Assembly (NCBI RefSeq): GCF_014649915.1
Contig: NZ_BMTY01000007.1
Coordinates: 243,998 to 307,997, forward strand
DNA length: 64,000 nucleotides
Source: Streptomyces toxytricini
Lineage (GTDB): Bacteria > Actinomycetota > Actinomycetes > Streptomycetales > Streptomycetaceae
Direction: 5' to 3'
The position numbers were made by a program, and so were the translations under genes. The notes below the pieces were generated by a model. That model searched no databases. It had not been told where the DNA came from and was given only the letters and a program-made list of their open reading frames with translations. This document shows positions 31,003-40,142 of the stretch, in pieces (the first letter of the stretch is position 1; each line of letters begins with the position of its first letter).

Positions 31003-32453
31003 AGTTTTGGATTGGTGGAGGCCACGCACGGTGAGGGGGTGGTGCCGCTGCCGAGCAAGAACACCTTCTACAAGCTCATCGACGCGCTCTCCACCGGCCG
31101 GCACACCTTCGGCTCGGCGGTCACGCGCAGGCAGACCGCGAACCGCCCGCAAGGGCCGTTCACCCCGACGTTCGCCGACCGGCCGGGGGAACAGGTACGG
31201 ATCGACTCCACCCCGCTGGACGTGATGGTGGTGCCCGACTCCGGGCTGACAGTCCGCGCGGATCTGACGATCGCGGTCGATGTCGCGACGCGGACGATCT
31301 GCGCGGCGGTGCTACGGCCCGTGGGCACCAAGGCGGTGGACGCCTCGCTGCTACTGGCGCGGATGCTCGTGCCGGAGCCGATGCGGCCGGGATGGTCGGC
31401 CTCGTTGCGAATGGCCGCGTCGCGGATGCCGCACCGGCGGCTGCTGGGTGTGGATACACGGATGGAGCAGGCCGCCGCACGGCCGGTGATCGTACCGGAC
31501 ACGGTTGTCATCGACGGCGGGAAGGTGTTCATCTCCGACACGTTCATCCGGGCATACGACCGGCTCGGGATCTCGGTGCAGCGGGCTCGCCCGCGCACGC
31601 CGACCGACAAGGCCATCGTGGAGGCGACGTTCTCGGCGATCAACACCCGGTTCGTCCAGCATCTGGCCGGGTACACAGGCGCGAACGTCTCGCGTCGCGG
31701 CGATCGGGTCGAGAAGCTGGCGGTGTGGACGATTCCCGACCTCCAGGAACTGCTGGACGAGTGGATTCTGGCCGGGTGACAGGCCAGACCCCACGACAGT
31801 CTGCGCGATCCGTTCCGCCCGAAGAAGTCGGTGTCGCCGAACGACAAGTACGCCTCGCTGGTCGCGGCCTGCGGCTACCTGCCTCTCGTGCTGCGCGGTG
31901 AGGACTACCTGGAGTTGCTGCCGGTGGCCTGGCGGGCGGTCAACGACTACGGCATCCGGATCGGCTACCGCACCTACGACTGCGCCGAGCTGGGGCCGTA
32001 CCGTCGCCAGCACTCCGGCATCACGGCCAAACGCGGGCTGTGGGAGGTGCACTACGACCCCTACGACCTGTCGCAGGTGTTCGTACGCACGCAGCAGGGC
32101 TGGATCACGGGTCCCTGGGTACACCTGCCGCTGGTGACGGGCCACTCGCCGACTTCACCTGGCAGCATGCCCGTCGCCTGGCCGCCGAGGCCGGGCTGGA
32201 CGACATCAATGAGGCGTCGGTCGCCCGCGTTCTGGACGAACTGCTCACCCGCGGCGAGCACGGTCCGGACACCCGGTCGGCCAAGGTGGCTGGCCGCACC
32301 CGCGTCGCTGCCGCCGTCCGTGCGCAGGCCACGGCGCCCGAGACCGAGACGGAGCCCGAACCGGAGCCCGAGGCACTGTCTCCCGTGCCGGTGGCGGATT
32401 TCGGCGTCTTCGACGCCGCGCCGAAGCTGCAACTTGGATATGAGCAAGCGTAA
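31003..32453 (+). pseudogene. TnsB/TniA-like (Mu-type DDE) transposase remnant
   Basis: From about 31003 the frame reads EATHGEGVVPLPSKNTFYKL and continues into an rve-type DDE core: RIDSTPLDVMVV (first Asp), VIDGGKVFI (second Asp) and TPTDKAIVEATFSAINTRF (Glu), then Mu-transposase C-terminal beta-barrel sequence. The N-terminal DNA-binding domains are missing. The reading frame is broken twice: a TGA at 31777-31779 lies where the family has Trp (ILAG-stop-QARPHD), and a single-base frameshift occurs near 32135-32150, after which the correct frame resumes at ADFTWQHARRLAAE. It cannot make a working transposase. It is followed by its ATPase partner. Confidence 0.85.
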
Positions 32454-32990
32454 GACGACCTCCCCGGCCGGTACCCAGGGCTTCGATGGCGAGGAGTCGG
32501 CGCCGCCGGACAATCCGCTGATCACAAAGGAGGGGTGGGGCCGTTTCGTCGGGCACCGGTCCCGCCCCGACTGCTGACGGCGGCCGAATGTACGGCACTG
32601 ACCCCGCGCGAGCGCGTGCGCGAGCAGGAACGGCTCCAGGAGTATCACGCGGACCTGCCGATGGTGACCACCCCGATCATCCGCAAGGTCGTCGCCACCT
32701 CACGGCTGCTGATCCAGCTCAACCGCAACCAGATCTCCGCCCGTCGCGGCGCGTTCCTCTCCGGTGCCTCCGGTACTGGTAAGACGACTATGACCCAGTT
32801 GGGCCGGGCCCATGAACTGGCCGTCCGCAAGCGGTTTCCCCGCGACGTGAACCGGCTGCCGGTCGTCTACGTCACCGTTCCGCCCGCGGCGACCCCGAAG
32901 ATGCTGGCGATGGAGTTCGCCCGGTTCTTCGGCTGACCTTCCCCAGCCGGGCGAACGTCACCGACAGCCAAGGCACGATCCGACGCAGCA
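32440..32990 (+). pseudogene. TniB/TnsC-like AAA ATPase remnant
   Basis: The start ATG 32440 overlaps the transposase stop by 14 bp. The frame opens MSKRKTTSPAGTQGF and breaks near 32550. It resumes one frame over with VPPRLLTAAECTALTPRERV, then GAFLSGASGTGKTTMTQLGR (Walker A) and PVVYVTVPPAATPKMLAMEF. A further shift at 32934 follows, because SRANVTD resumes in a third frame before similarity ends. Walker B and the rest are gone. With the TnsB-like remnant it identifies a Tn7/Tn5053-like element; TniQ and element ends are not visible. Confidence 0.8.
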
Positions 32991-33488
32991 GGCATCCGCG
33001 GCTGATATCAGATGCGGCATCGCGACTGCGGACCTTGGGGACAAGCATCCAGAGCTCCGGGGCGCCTGAGTGACGTACCAGAGCAGGATCGGATGACCGA
33101 CCTGAGCAACTTGGCCGGCCAAGCAATCTCCCGCACGCTTGAAAATTACTCTCCGGTATGCCATGGAAAAGGTACTACCCCACCGAAGATAGCAAGCCAT
33201 TCGACAGCAGGTTCGAGACAGAACGATCAGGCATCATGGCACCCGCATATCCGGAATGAAATGCTCCCGATCTCCGCTCCACCTGGGGGTTTCCAGAATG
33301 AATGAGACCATCGAGCCAACCAAACGTGAATCGAGTCACACGCGACGGGTCACGCACACGGCTTAGGGTGGCAATATCGATCACGGGCCAATCGGCCCCC
33401 CTCCCGCCTCAATGGGGGCGTGGGCGACGCTCCAATCGATAGGCCCATTTTCGAGTAGGCCCACTCATGGGGATACCGAGGTGTTGGC
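32991..33488. other. Intergenic region before the biosynthetic island
   Basis: About 500 bp with no credible gene. It is noticeably less GC-rich than the surrounding chromosome and forms the left edge of the island. A TTAGGGT at 33363-33369 could be a -10 element for the operon, but I see no convincing -35. A short GGGCC-AATC-GGCCC hairpin follows at about 33385-33398. The ribosome site GAGGTG (33478-33483) precedes the first gene. Confidence 0.5.
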
Positions 33489-34454
33489 ATGCAAAGAAAC
33501 ATTTCGAAAGACCGGATTCTCATAACCGGAGGCGCCGGATTCATCGGTGGCCACCTTGCCCGAGCGCTGGTGGCGTCCGGGGAAGAGGTAACAGTCCTGG
33601 ACGACCTGCGCGTGCCGCCGATGATCCCGCCGGAAGGCACCGGAAAGTTCTTAGAAAAACCCGTCTTAGAGTTAGAGGAAAGGGATCTCTCCGACGTACG
33701 CCTCGTCTACCACCTGGCGTCGCACAAGAGCGTTCCTCGCTCCTTCAAGCAGCCACTCGACTATCTCGACAACGTGGACTCTGGCCGCCACCTGCTGGCT
33801 CTCTGCACGAGTGTTGGCGTGCCGAAGGTAGTCGTCGGGAGTACGTGCGAAGTCTACGGCCAGGCCGGCACCCTGCCGACACCCGAAAGTAGCCCTCTGT
33901 CCCCGCTCTCGCCCTACGCCGCGAGCAAGGTCGGGCTGGAGATGGTGGCCAGGGCCCACCAGCGCGCCTCAGTCGCTCCAGAGGTGGGCATCGTTCGCTT
34001 CTTCAACGTCTACGGCCCCGGCGAACGGCCCGACGCCCTCGTACCCCGACTCTGCGCCAACCTCCTGACCAGGAACGAACTGCCTGTCGAGGGCGACGGT
34101 GAGCAGCGTCGCGACTTCACCTACATCACGGATGTCGTGGACAAGCTCATCGCGTTGGCGAACCGACCACTGCCCTCAGTCGTCAACTTCGGTTCCGGCC
34201 AGTCCCTCTCCGTGAACGACGTCGTCCGGATCCTGCAGGCGACCACTCCGGCGGCCGAGGTCGCCCGGAAGCAGCCTCGGCCGAACGAAATCACGGAGTT
34301 CCGGGCGGACACCGCCTTGCAGACGCGGCAGATCGGAGAGAGGTCCGGCGGGATCGGAATCGAGGAAGGCATTCGCCTCACTCTCGAATGGTGGCAGTCG
34401 CGGGACCTTAACGACATACGCCAGCGTATCTTCCAAGAGGAGGGGGCCGACTGA
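33489..34454 (+). CDS. NAD-dependent sugar-nucleotide epimerase/dehydratase (extended SDR)
   Basis: A 321-residue extended SDR. The NAD loop is ILITGGAGFIGGHLARAL (GxxGxxG), substrate-binding HLASHKSVPRS follows, and the catalytic Tyr-Lys is SPYAASKVGLEM near residue 143. IVRFFNVYGPGERPDA and DFTYITDVVD are typical of UDP-glucuronate decarboxylase or dTDP-glucose-type enzymes. It probably prepares the sugar donor for the glycosyltransferase three genes on. Three TTA codons (33651, 33666, 33672) lie within 24 bases, so translation of this operon-leading gene should need bldA tRNA. Stop and next start overlap (TGATG). Confidence 0.9.
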   Translation: MQRNISKDRILITGGAGFIGGHLARALVASGEEVTVLDDLRVPPMIPPEGTGKFLEKPVLELEERDLSDVRLVYHLASHKSVPRSFKQPLDYLDNVDSGRHLLALCTSVGVPKVVVGSTCEVYGQAGTLPTPESSPLSPLSPYAASKVGLEMVARAHQRASVAPEVGIVRFFNVYGPGERPDALVPRLCANLLTRNELPVEGDGEQRRDFTYITDVVDKLIALANRPLPSVVNFGSGQSLSVNDVVRILQATTPAAEVARKQPRPNEITEFRADTALQTRQIGERSGGIGIEEGIRLTLEWWQSRDLNDIRQRIFQEEGAD

Positions 34455-35470
34455 TGGCCGGCTACACCGCACCTGTACGCGCCAGTCTGGATGTCACTTA
34501 CGCATGCGACCTGCGCTGCATCCACTGCCGCACGAACACCGGGGAGATCCCCGTCCACATCCGCCGCAAGATGCTGTCCATCGATCAGTTGCAGGACATC
34601 ATGCTCCAGCTGGACCGGATGGGGACATTCGAGATCACCCTCACCGGTGGGGAGCCGACGATCCGCAAGGGGTTCTGGCAGCTGCTTGACGTCGTTCCGA
34701 AGCTGCGCCATTCGACCGTCACTCTCATCACGAACGCGGCAGCGCACACGCGGGAACAGCTCGACCGCATCGTGGACAGCGGCATTTCGTCCATCCGGGT
34801 CAGCATGGACGGCACGCGGGAGACGTTCGCCGCCGTACGGCTCATGGACGTGTTCGACACCGTCGTGGAGAACTCGATCTACCTCCGCGACCGTGTGCGC
34901 AGTTTCAAGGTGCTGACCACGGTCATGAAGACCAACCAGCACAACGTGTTCGACCTCGCGCACTACGTGCGAGCCCACGGCTTCCGGCGCCAGGACCTCA
35001 TCCTGGTCCGGGCGCACGGCCGCGGTGGCCGCAACCGTCTACTCCTGACAGAGGAGGAGACCATGGCGGTCCACCGTAAGGTGACCGAGTTCAAGCGGGA
35101 CGTGCCGGCCACGGACTTCGACCTGAACCTCAACGCGCCCTACCTGGTCCCGGGCGAGAAGCTGCGTCCCTTCCAGGACGTCGTCATGTTCCCCTACCTG
35201 GTGCGCGACAGCAGCATCGCGATCTCCGCCACAGGCGACGTGACCATGAGCCGCCTCTACAGTGCCGCGCCCTTGGGGAACACCAAGGATGCTCCCGTGC
35301 AAGAGATCTGGACGCAGGGGCAGCAACAGCTCGTCCAGGAGCAGGAGGAGTTCACCGAGGAGCGTCTGCGCGAGATCTTCTGGGACTTCGCGACCGGTGA
35401 CGGACCGGACGGTCCCCCGCTCACCTCGCTGCTGGACCGGCAGATCTTCGAAGGCGCGGAGGTGAGGTAG
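34454..35470 (+). CDS. Radical SAM enzyme with a cysteine-free SPASM-like tail
   Basis: A 338-residue radical SAM protein. C18-x3-C22-x2-C25 (CDLRCIHC) binds the 4Fe-4S cluster, and TLTGGEPTIRKGF is the SAM-binding GGE motif near residue 62. The middle follows the MoaA/PqqE-like barrel. The tail (ATGDVTMSRLYSAAPLGNT then VQEIWTQGQQQL, ~260-295) has the layout of a SPASM domain, where a Cys normally follows GxV, yet I see no cysteines there, so auxiliary clusters are probably absent. Substrate could be a peptide, carrier-bound group or sugar. Coupled to both neighbours. Confidence 0.9.
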   Translation: MAGYTAPVRASLDVTYACDLRCIHCRTNTGEIPVHIRRKMLSIDQLQDIMLQLDRMGTFEITLTGGEPTIRKGFWQLLDVVPKLRHSTVTLITNAAAHTREQLDRIVDSGISSIRVSMDGTRETFAAVRLMDVFDTVVENSIYLRDRVRSFKVLTTVMKTNQHNVFDLAHYVRAHGFRRQDLILVRAHGRGGRNRLLLTEEETMAVHRKVTEFKRDVPATDFDLNLNAPYLVPGEKLRPFQDVVMFPYLVRDSSIAISATGDVTMSRLYSAAPLGNTKDAPVQEIWTQGQQQLVQEQEEFTEERLREIFWDFATGDGPDGPPLTSLLDRQIFEGAEVR

Positions 35471-35473
35471 GCC

Positions 35474-36430
35474 TTGTCCAGGGAGGCCCTCATACGCCTG
35501 TACGACCTCACGCCGTCCCAGCCTCTGCTCGACGCTCTGAGCTCTGCCACCGCATCGCCCGATATCGCTCGTGTCGTTCCCCGGTTCAAAGGGGCCGCTG
35601 GGCCGCGAGCCCAGTCCTTCGTCGAACTGCACCGGGAAGGGACGCTTCTGGGCCGGTGTGGCATCAACGTCAAGGGCCCGGGCACAGTCGGCGCCTGCGA
35701 GGTGGCCGCCGTGGTCGCCCCGGCGGAGCGGGCGGGCATGCACTGGCTTCTCGTCCATGTCGCACTCGAGCGGCTTCAGTGGCTGGGGTATGCCTACGCG
35801 ATGACGGAAGTCAGCGAATACGCGGACCACTTCCCGTCGGTGCTGCGGCAGGCGGCGTGGTGGATTCCCGATTCAAGCGAACGCAAGAGCGCGGCGGCGC
35901 GGGACGACAAGAGCCTTGAATGGGCGGATCTCTTCATCGACTTCCGGACCTGGACGCCGAGTTCCACTCCCACGTCTCTTACGGTCAACGGCCGAGACCT
36001 GTGGGTGCGTCGTCCCGAAGCGAGTGAGGAGCTGCTGATTGTCGACTGGCTCAGAGAGACCTTCGGTGGAGGCTGGGCGAGCGAGATCCACCGGTCGTTC
36101 TCACGGGATCCTATCTCGTCTGTGATCGTGGTCGACCGGAACAAGGAACTGCCGCCCAAGGACCGCTTGCTCGGCTTCCTTGCCTACGACACTGCGCGGC
36201 TCGGGATGCTGTCTGCGATTGCGCTCGTGCCCGAGGCACGCGGTCGCGATCTGTCCTTGGCGACAGCGCTCATCGAGGAGTGTCTGCGCGAAGCGCGAGC
36301 CAGCGGCATGACCTATGCCGTGCTGGGAGGCGTAGGCAACGCCCGCTTGGCGGCTCTTCGCACATTCAGTGCTTTATGGACCATTCCTGGCTCGTGCCCG
36401 GGAATCTTCGGGAGGGGTGTTCGGAACTAA
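35474..36430 (+). CDS. GNAT-like acyltransferase-fold protein, probably double-domain
   Basis: A 318-residue protein started at TTG 35474 (GGTGAGGT upstream), four bases after the radical SAM stop. The C-terminal part has a GNAT core: LLGFLAYDTARLGMLSAIAL, then VPEARGRDLSLATALIEECL (acetyl-CoA loop, normally R/QxxGxG/A, here RGRDLS) and a final ASGMTYAVLGGVGNARLAAL. The N-terminal half (TLLGRCGINVKGPGTVGACE, VVAPAERAGMHWLLVHVALE) looks like a second, weaker GNAT domain. It may N-acylate the product of the coupled deacetylase. One TTA codon at 36374. Stop overlaps the next ATG (TAATG). Confidence 0.72.
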   Translation: MSREALIRLYDLTPSQPLLDALSSATASPDIARVVPRFKGAAGPRAQSFVELHREGTLLGRCGINVKGPGTVGACEVAAVVAPAERAGMHWLLVHVALERLQWLGYAYAMTEVSEYADHFPSVLRQAAWWIPDSSERKSAAARDDKSLEWADLFIDFRTWTPSSTPTSLTVNGRDLWVRRPEASEELLIVDWLRETFGGGWASEIHRSFSRDPISSVIVVDRNKELPPKDRLLGFLAYDTARLGMLSAIALVPEARGRDLSLATALIEECLREARASGMTYAVLGGVGNARLAALRTFSALWTIPGSCPGIFGRGVRN

Positions 36431-37848
36431 TGGAGATCATCTTCACTGTCTCCGATCAGGTATGGGGCGGCAAACACCGCTACATGCACGACATGGCGCT
36501 CGGGCTGGCGCAGGCAGGCCATGCGGTCACCGTCCTCGCGGAGGAGGGTGGAGCCATGCTTGAGCAGTGCCGTGCCGCCGGGGTGACGACCGTGAGTGTG
36601 CCGGCGTTCGCCAGCGACGACGCGGCCGAGGCGGTTTGCAGGGCGCTGCGGCATCGTCGTCCTCATATCGTGTGTGTCTCCGGCCGCGCGGACGCCGCCG
36701 CGGTCCACCACGCCCAGTCGCAGGGCGCGACTGATGCCGCCGTGTGCCTCTTCCGGCACTCGGCGTTCCCTTTGGGAACCACCGACGAGGTGCGCGACCT
36801 GTTCACTGGCGTGAACCTGGTCTTCACCACGTCACGGGAACAGCGTCAACGCCAGTTCGAGCCGCTGATCAACGCCGGTGTCTTGAAGGACGAACAGGTC
36901 GAGATACTCACCAGTGGCGTCGGGGAGCCTCTGCTCGCGGCTCTGGACGCCGCCGACCGCGGCACCGCTCGAAAGGAACTCGGAGCCGAATCAGACCAGT
37001 TCGTCTTCCTCGTGCTGGCCCGCCTGGCCTGGGAGAAGGGCATCGACCAGGTGATCGACGCCTTCGCTGACCTGGAGCTGCCGCCGGACGCCGCGCCCCC
37101 GCTGCTGGTGGTCGCGGGTGAGGGGCCGCTGGAGGCAGAACTACGAGGCCAGACCATCGAACGGGGTGTCGCCGAACGGGTCCGATTCCTCGGCCACCAG
37201 GACCACGTCGCCCCGGTAATCAAGGCCAGTGACGCCGTGGTCCTCACCAGCACGGTTCCCGAGACCGGCCCGCTCGCGCTCAAGGAGGCCATGGCCGCCG
37301 GCCGCCCCGTCATCGCCTCTGTCCAGGGCGGCATCCCGGAGTTCGTCGAGGACGAGCGGCACGGTCTGCTGGTCATCGACGACGAGGACCTGCGGCAGGC
37401 GATGCAGCGGCTCCTGAGCGACCGCGAAGCCGCCGGGACCATGGGAGCCGCCGGATCCGAGTCGGTTCGCGGCGGACATCGTGCAGTACGACGCGTGGAG
37501 TACCTCGCCCACCGTCTCGATCTCCTGGCCCTGGAACAGCTCACCCCGGAGACGGTCCTTCACGAAGTGGTGTGGGACGACGTACGGCTGCGTGAAGAGA
37601 CACAAGGCGGCTTCGTCTTCGTGCCGCGTACATCGCACATCATGGAACTGGACAGCGCTACGTACGCTGTCGTGCGCACCGCGGTCGAAGCCGGTGACCC
37701 ACTCCAGTTGACCAAGCTCCCCGAAGAGACGCTCGGTGTGCTTGCACACCGGCTCTACGCCATGGGCGCGCTGGTCCGGCAGGATGGTCAGGCGACGCCT
37801 GCGGCCCGCACCGCGGACGGCGAACGACCGGTTACGGAGCCCACGTGA
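36430..37848 (+). CDS. GT4 glycosyltransferase fused to a PqqD-like (RRE-type) domain
   Basis: A 472-residue protein with two parts. Residues 1-350 are a GT-B family 4 glycosyltransferase: VSDQVWGGKHRYMHDMALGL (acceptor side), VFLVLARLAWEKGIDQVIDA (donor start), VAGEGPLEAELRG, SDAVVLTSTVPETGPLALKE (E-x7-E-like donor motif). Residues ~375-450 (VLHEVVWDDVRLREETQGG, FVFVPRTSHIMELDSATYA, ETLGVLAHRLYAMGALVRQ) look like the PqqD/RRE winged helix that presents peptides to radical SAM enzymes. Such a fusion is unusual and links the glycosyltransferase to the radical SAM enzyme two genes upstream. GTGA overlap with the next gene. Confidence 0.83.
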   Translation: MEIIFTVSDQVWGGKHRYMHDMALGLAQAGHAVTVLAEEGGAMLEQCRAAGVTTVSVPAFASDDAAEAVCRALRHRRPHIVCVSGRADAAAVHHAQSQGATDAAVCLFRHSAFPLGTTDEVRDLFTGVNLVFTTSREQRQRQFEPLINAGVLKDEQVEILTSGVGEPLLAALDAADRGTARKELGAESDQFVFLVLARLAWEKGIDQVIDAFADLELPPDAAPPLLVVAGEGPLEAELRGQTIERGVAERVRFLGHQDHVAPVIKASDAVVLTSTVPETGPLALKEAMAAGRPVIASVQGGIPEFVEDERHGLLVIDDEDLRQAMQRLLSDREAAGTMGAAGSESVRGGHRAVRRVEYLAHRLDLLALEQLTPETVLHEVVWDDVRLREETQGGFVFVPRTSHIMELDSATYAVVRTAVEAGDPLQLTKLPEETLGVLAHRLYAMGALVRQDGQATPAARTADGERPVTEPT

Positions 37849-38549
37849 AGGTCCTTGTCATCGCCGCACACCCGGATGACGAGGTTCTCGGTGCCGGGGC
37901 CACGGTGTCGGCATTGAGCCAGCAGGGCGCGGTGGTCCAGATCCACATCCTCGCCGAGGGTATCTCGCTGCGGCATTCGGGGGTGAAGATCGAGGAGGCG
38001 CGGGATCGCTGCCGGGTGGCGGCCAGGGAGCTCGGTGCGGCCGAGGTGTCGTTCGGCGGTCTGGCGGCCGACGGACGCCTCCTGGCCGACCTCCCCCAGC
38101 GACAGGTCGTCGATGCGGTTAGCCACGCCCTGCGTGAGGCACAGCCCGAAGTGGTCTTCACTCACCACCCTGGCGACATCCACGCGGACCACCGCAGCGT
38201 CGCCCATGCAGTGGGGTACGGCACCCGCATCCTCGGGTCCGGCTCCGTTCGGCAGGTGCTGCACTTCGAGGTCCTGTCTTCCACGGAACAGCAAGCGGGC
38301 CTGGTGGCGCCGTTCACCCCCAACCTGTTCTACGACGTCACCGGGCACGTCGAAGCCAAGTGCCGGGCACTTGCCGCCTACCCGTACGAGCTGTACGACC
38401 CGCCCCACCCTCGCTCCCTGGCGGCCGTTCGGACGCTGGCTTCATACCGGGGGACGCAGGTGGGAGTGGAAGCGGCTGAGGCATTCATGATCGGACGAGA
38501 ACTACGCGGCCCCATGGCAGCGGTTCCCAGTGGAGTTGATGTGCGATGA
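37845..38549 (+). CDS. PIG-L/LmbE-family deacetylase
   Basis: A 234-residue Zn-dependent N-deacetylase. The metal and catalytic motif is AAHPDDEVLGAGAT (His9, Asp11, Asp12), and the third ligand and base are in HHPGDIHADHRSVAHAV (HxDH). Family members de-N-acetylate GlcNAc-containing glycosides (mycothiol, glycosylphosphatidylinositol, aminoglycosides). Following a GT4 enzyme, the natural reading is GlcNAc-type transfer followed by deacetylation to a glucosaminyl product. GTG 37845 overlaps the previous stop. Confidence 0.93.
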   Translation: MKVLVIAAHPDDEVLGAGATVSALSQQGAVVQIHILAEGISLRHSGVKIEEARDRCRVAARELGAAEVSFGGLAADGRLLADLPQRQVVDAVSHALREAQPEVVFTHHPGDIHADHRSVAHAVGYGTRILGSGSVRQVLHFEVLSSTEQQAGLVAPFTPNLFYDVTGHVEAKCRALAAYPYELYDPPHPRSLAAVRTLASYRGTQVGVEAAEAFMIGRELRGPMAAVPSGVDVR

Positions 38550-39529
38550 GAGTGCTCGTGACTGGGGGTGCCGGGTATGTGGGCTCCTTCACCGTACGGC
38601 GCCTCCTTGCGGCCGGCCACGACGTCGTGGTTGTCGACAACCTGAGCACGGGCCGCCGCGAAGCAGTCCGTGGATGCCACCTGCGCGTGGTGGACATCCT
38701 CGATATCGCCGGCATGGGCACGGTCTTCGAAGAGTTCCTCCCTGAGGCCGTGATCCACTTCGCGGCCCTGAAGTCCTCTGAAGAGTCGCTGCGTGACATC
38801 AACACGTACTTCTCCGTCAACCTGACGGGAACGCAGAACGTGCTCGCCCTGTGCGCACGCACCGGTGTGGAGCGCTTCGTCTTCTCCTCCTCGTGCGCCG
38901 TGTACGGCACCCCGCAAATCTGCCCGGTGGATGAGACCGCGCCCGTACGGCCCGAAAGTCCGTACGGAGAGACGAAGTACCTGTGCGAGCGCCTGATCGC
39001 CTCCTACGCGCAGGCCACCAGGATGCGCTACGCCAACCTGCGGTACTTCAACGCGGCAGGTGCAGCCGACGACGCTTCCCTGGGAGAGTACGCGGGCCCG
39101 GCAGCAACCCAACTCCTCCCGGTGGCCGTACGCGCAACCCTGGGCCTGGCGCCCACCCTGCGGATCTTCGGCAACGACTACCCGACGACCGACGGGACGG
39201 CTCTGCGCGACTACATCCACGTCGAGGATCTCGCCCAGGCCCACGTGCGGGTCCTGGAGGGCCTGCAAGAGGGCAGTCAGTGCGGGCCGGTGAACCTGGG
39301 CCGCGGCCAGCCCGTCAGCGTGCGCGAGCTGATCGATGTCTTGCACGACGTCTCCGGGAAGGAGATCCCGGTTGCCATGGCGCCCCGCCGTCCAGGGGAC
39401 CCAGGTCTGTCCTGGGCCGATCCGAGTCTGGCGCTGAGCCGATTCGGCTGGCGAGCAGAACGCGACCTTGACCTCATCGTTCGTACGGCGTGGAACTGGC
39501 ACACCAGTACCCCCGCGTCGCTGGAGTGA
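38546..39529 (+). CDS. UDP-glucose/GlcNAc 4-epimerase-like SDR (GalE-like)
   Basis: A 327-residue GalE-type extended SDR: VLVTGGAGYVGSFTVRRLLA at the N-terminus, VIHFAALKSSEESLRD, the catalytic SPYGETKYLCERLI (YxxxK) and LRYFNAAGAADDASLGEYAG, TALRDYIHVEDLAQAHV. It should interconvert hexose nucleotides for the island's glycosyltransferase. A second sugar-nucleotide enzyme in the same operon suggests a modified sugar. ATGA overlap with the deacetylase; one base separates it from the next gene. Confidence 0.92.
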   Translation: MRVLVTGGAGYVGSFTVRRLLAAGHDVVVVDNLSTGRREAVRGCHLRVVDILDIAGMGTVFEEFLPEAVIHFAALKSSEESLRDINTYFSVNLTGTQNVLALCARTGVERFVFSSSCAVYGTPQICPVDETAPVRPESPYGETKYLCERLIASYAQATRMRYANLRYFNAAGAADDASLGEYAGPAATQLLPVAVRATLGLAPTLRIFGNDYPTTDGTALRDYIHVEDLAQAHVRVLEGLQEGSQCGPVNLGRGQPVSVRELIDVLHDVSGKEIPVAMAPRRPGDPGLSWADPSLALSRFGWRAERDLDLIVRTAWNWHTSTPASLE

Positions 39530-39530
39530 C

Positions 39531-40142
39531 ATGCACCTCTACCTACTGCGCCACGCCGAGGACCGTTCCGGAAAGTTCGACCCGCACCAGGATCGCCTGA
39601 CCGAGCGAGGACGCCGACAGGCGCAGGCTGCGGCTCATTGGCTGGCTGAGCAGCGTCCCACAGAGCTTCGCACCAGTGTGCTTCCCCGCGCCCGGCAGAC
39701 CGCCGACATCGTCGCGGCGCACACCGGCCTTGCCGCACGGGAGGATCCGCGCCTCAACGAGATCGTCTGGTCGCCGGTCGCGGGTGAGCTTCTGCCGAAC
39801 CCGCGGGAGGACCGGCTCCATCCGCCGCCGCCGGGGGCGGAGTCATGGCATGTGTTCATGACGCGGGTCGCCACATGCATGAGCGAGCTGTGTCATCAGG
39901 CGTCGGAGGACCAGCGGATTGTGTTGGTCACCCACAGTGGCTTCTTCGACGCTGTCAATGAACTCCTGTGTGGCGGGAACGGCAGGGTGGAGCTGCTGGT
40001 TGCGCACGCTGGAATCACACACTGGCAGTACCGTCCCGGAGACTCGGGTGGTGCCTGGCTTCTGCACCAACACAATGTCACCTTCGCCCCACAGACCCTG
40101 ATGGATCACGGATCCCTGAGCACAGCGGAGTTGAGCACATGA
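39531..40142 (+). CDS. Histidine phosphatase superfamily protein
   Basis: A 203-residue phosphoglycerate-mutase-like phosphatase. LYLLRHAEDRSGKFDP carries the phospho-accepting His8 in RHAE; LPRARQTADIVAAHTGL, the acidic NEIVWSPVAGELLPNP loop and VLVTHSGFFDAVNELL (second His) follow. Expected to dephosphorylate a small intermediate or act as a resistance-type protecting-group phosphatase. Its ATG follows the epimerase stop by one base, and its own stop overlaps the next start (ATGA). Confidence 0.9.
   Translation: MHLYLLRHAEDRSGKFDPHQDRLTERGRRQAQAAAHWLAEQRPTELRTSVLPRARQTADIVAAHTGLAAREDPRLNEIVWSPVAGELLPNPREDRLHPPPPGAESWHVFMTRVATCMSELCHQASEDQRIVLVTHSGFFDAVNELLCGGNGRVELLVAHAGITHWQYRPGDSGGAWLLHQHNVTFAPQTLMDHGSLSTAELST

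Noticed and set aside
32991..33488. Short open frames (for example 33012-33305) as small genes or a precursor peptide for the radical SAM enzyme
   Set aside because: No ribosome site, no codon bias and no leader/core pattern; I cannot support a precursor here.
33489..38549. Mycofactocin or mycothiol biosynthesis, suggested by radical SAM, PqqD-like domain, glycosyltransferase and PIG-L genes
   Set aside because: No MftA-like precursor, MftB/MftD/MftE set or MshC-like ligase is present. The radical SAM gene lacks SPASM cysteines, and the PqqD-like domain is fused to the glycosyltransferase.
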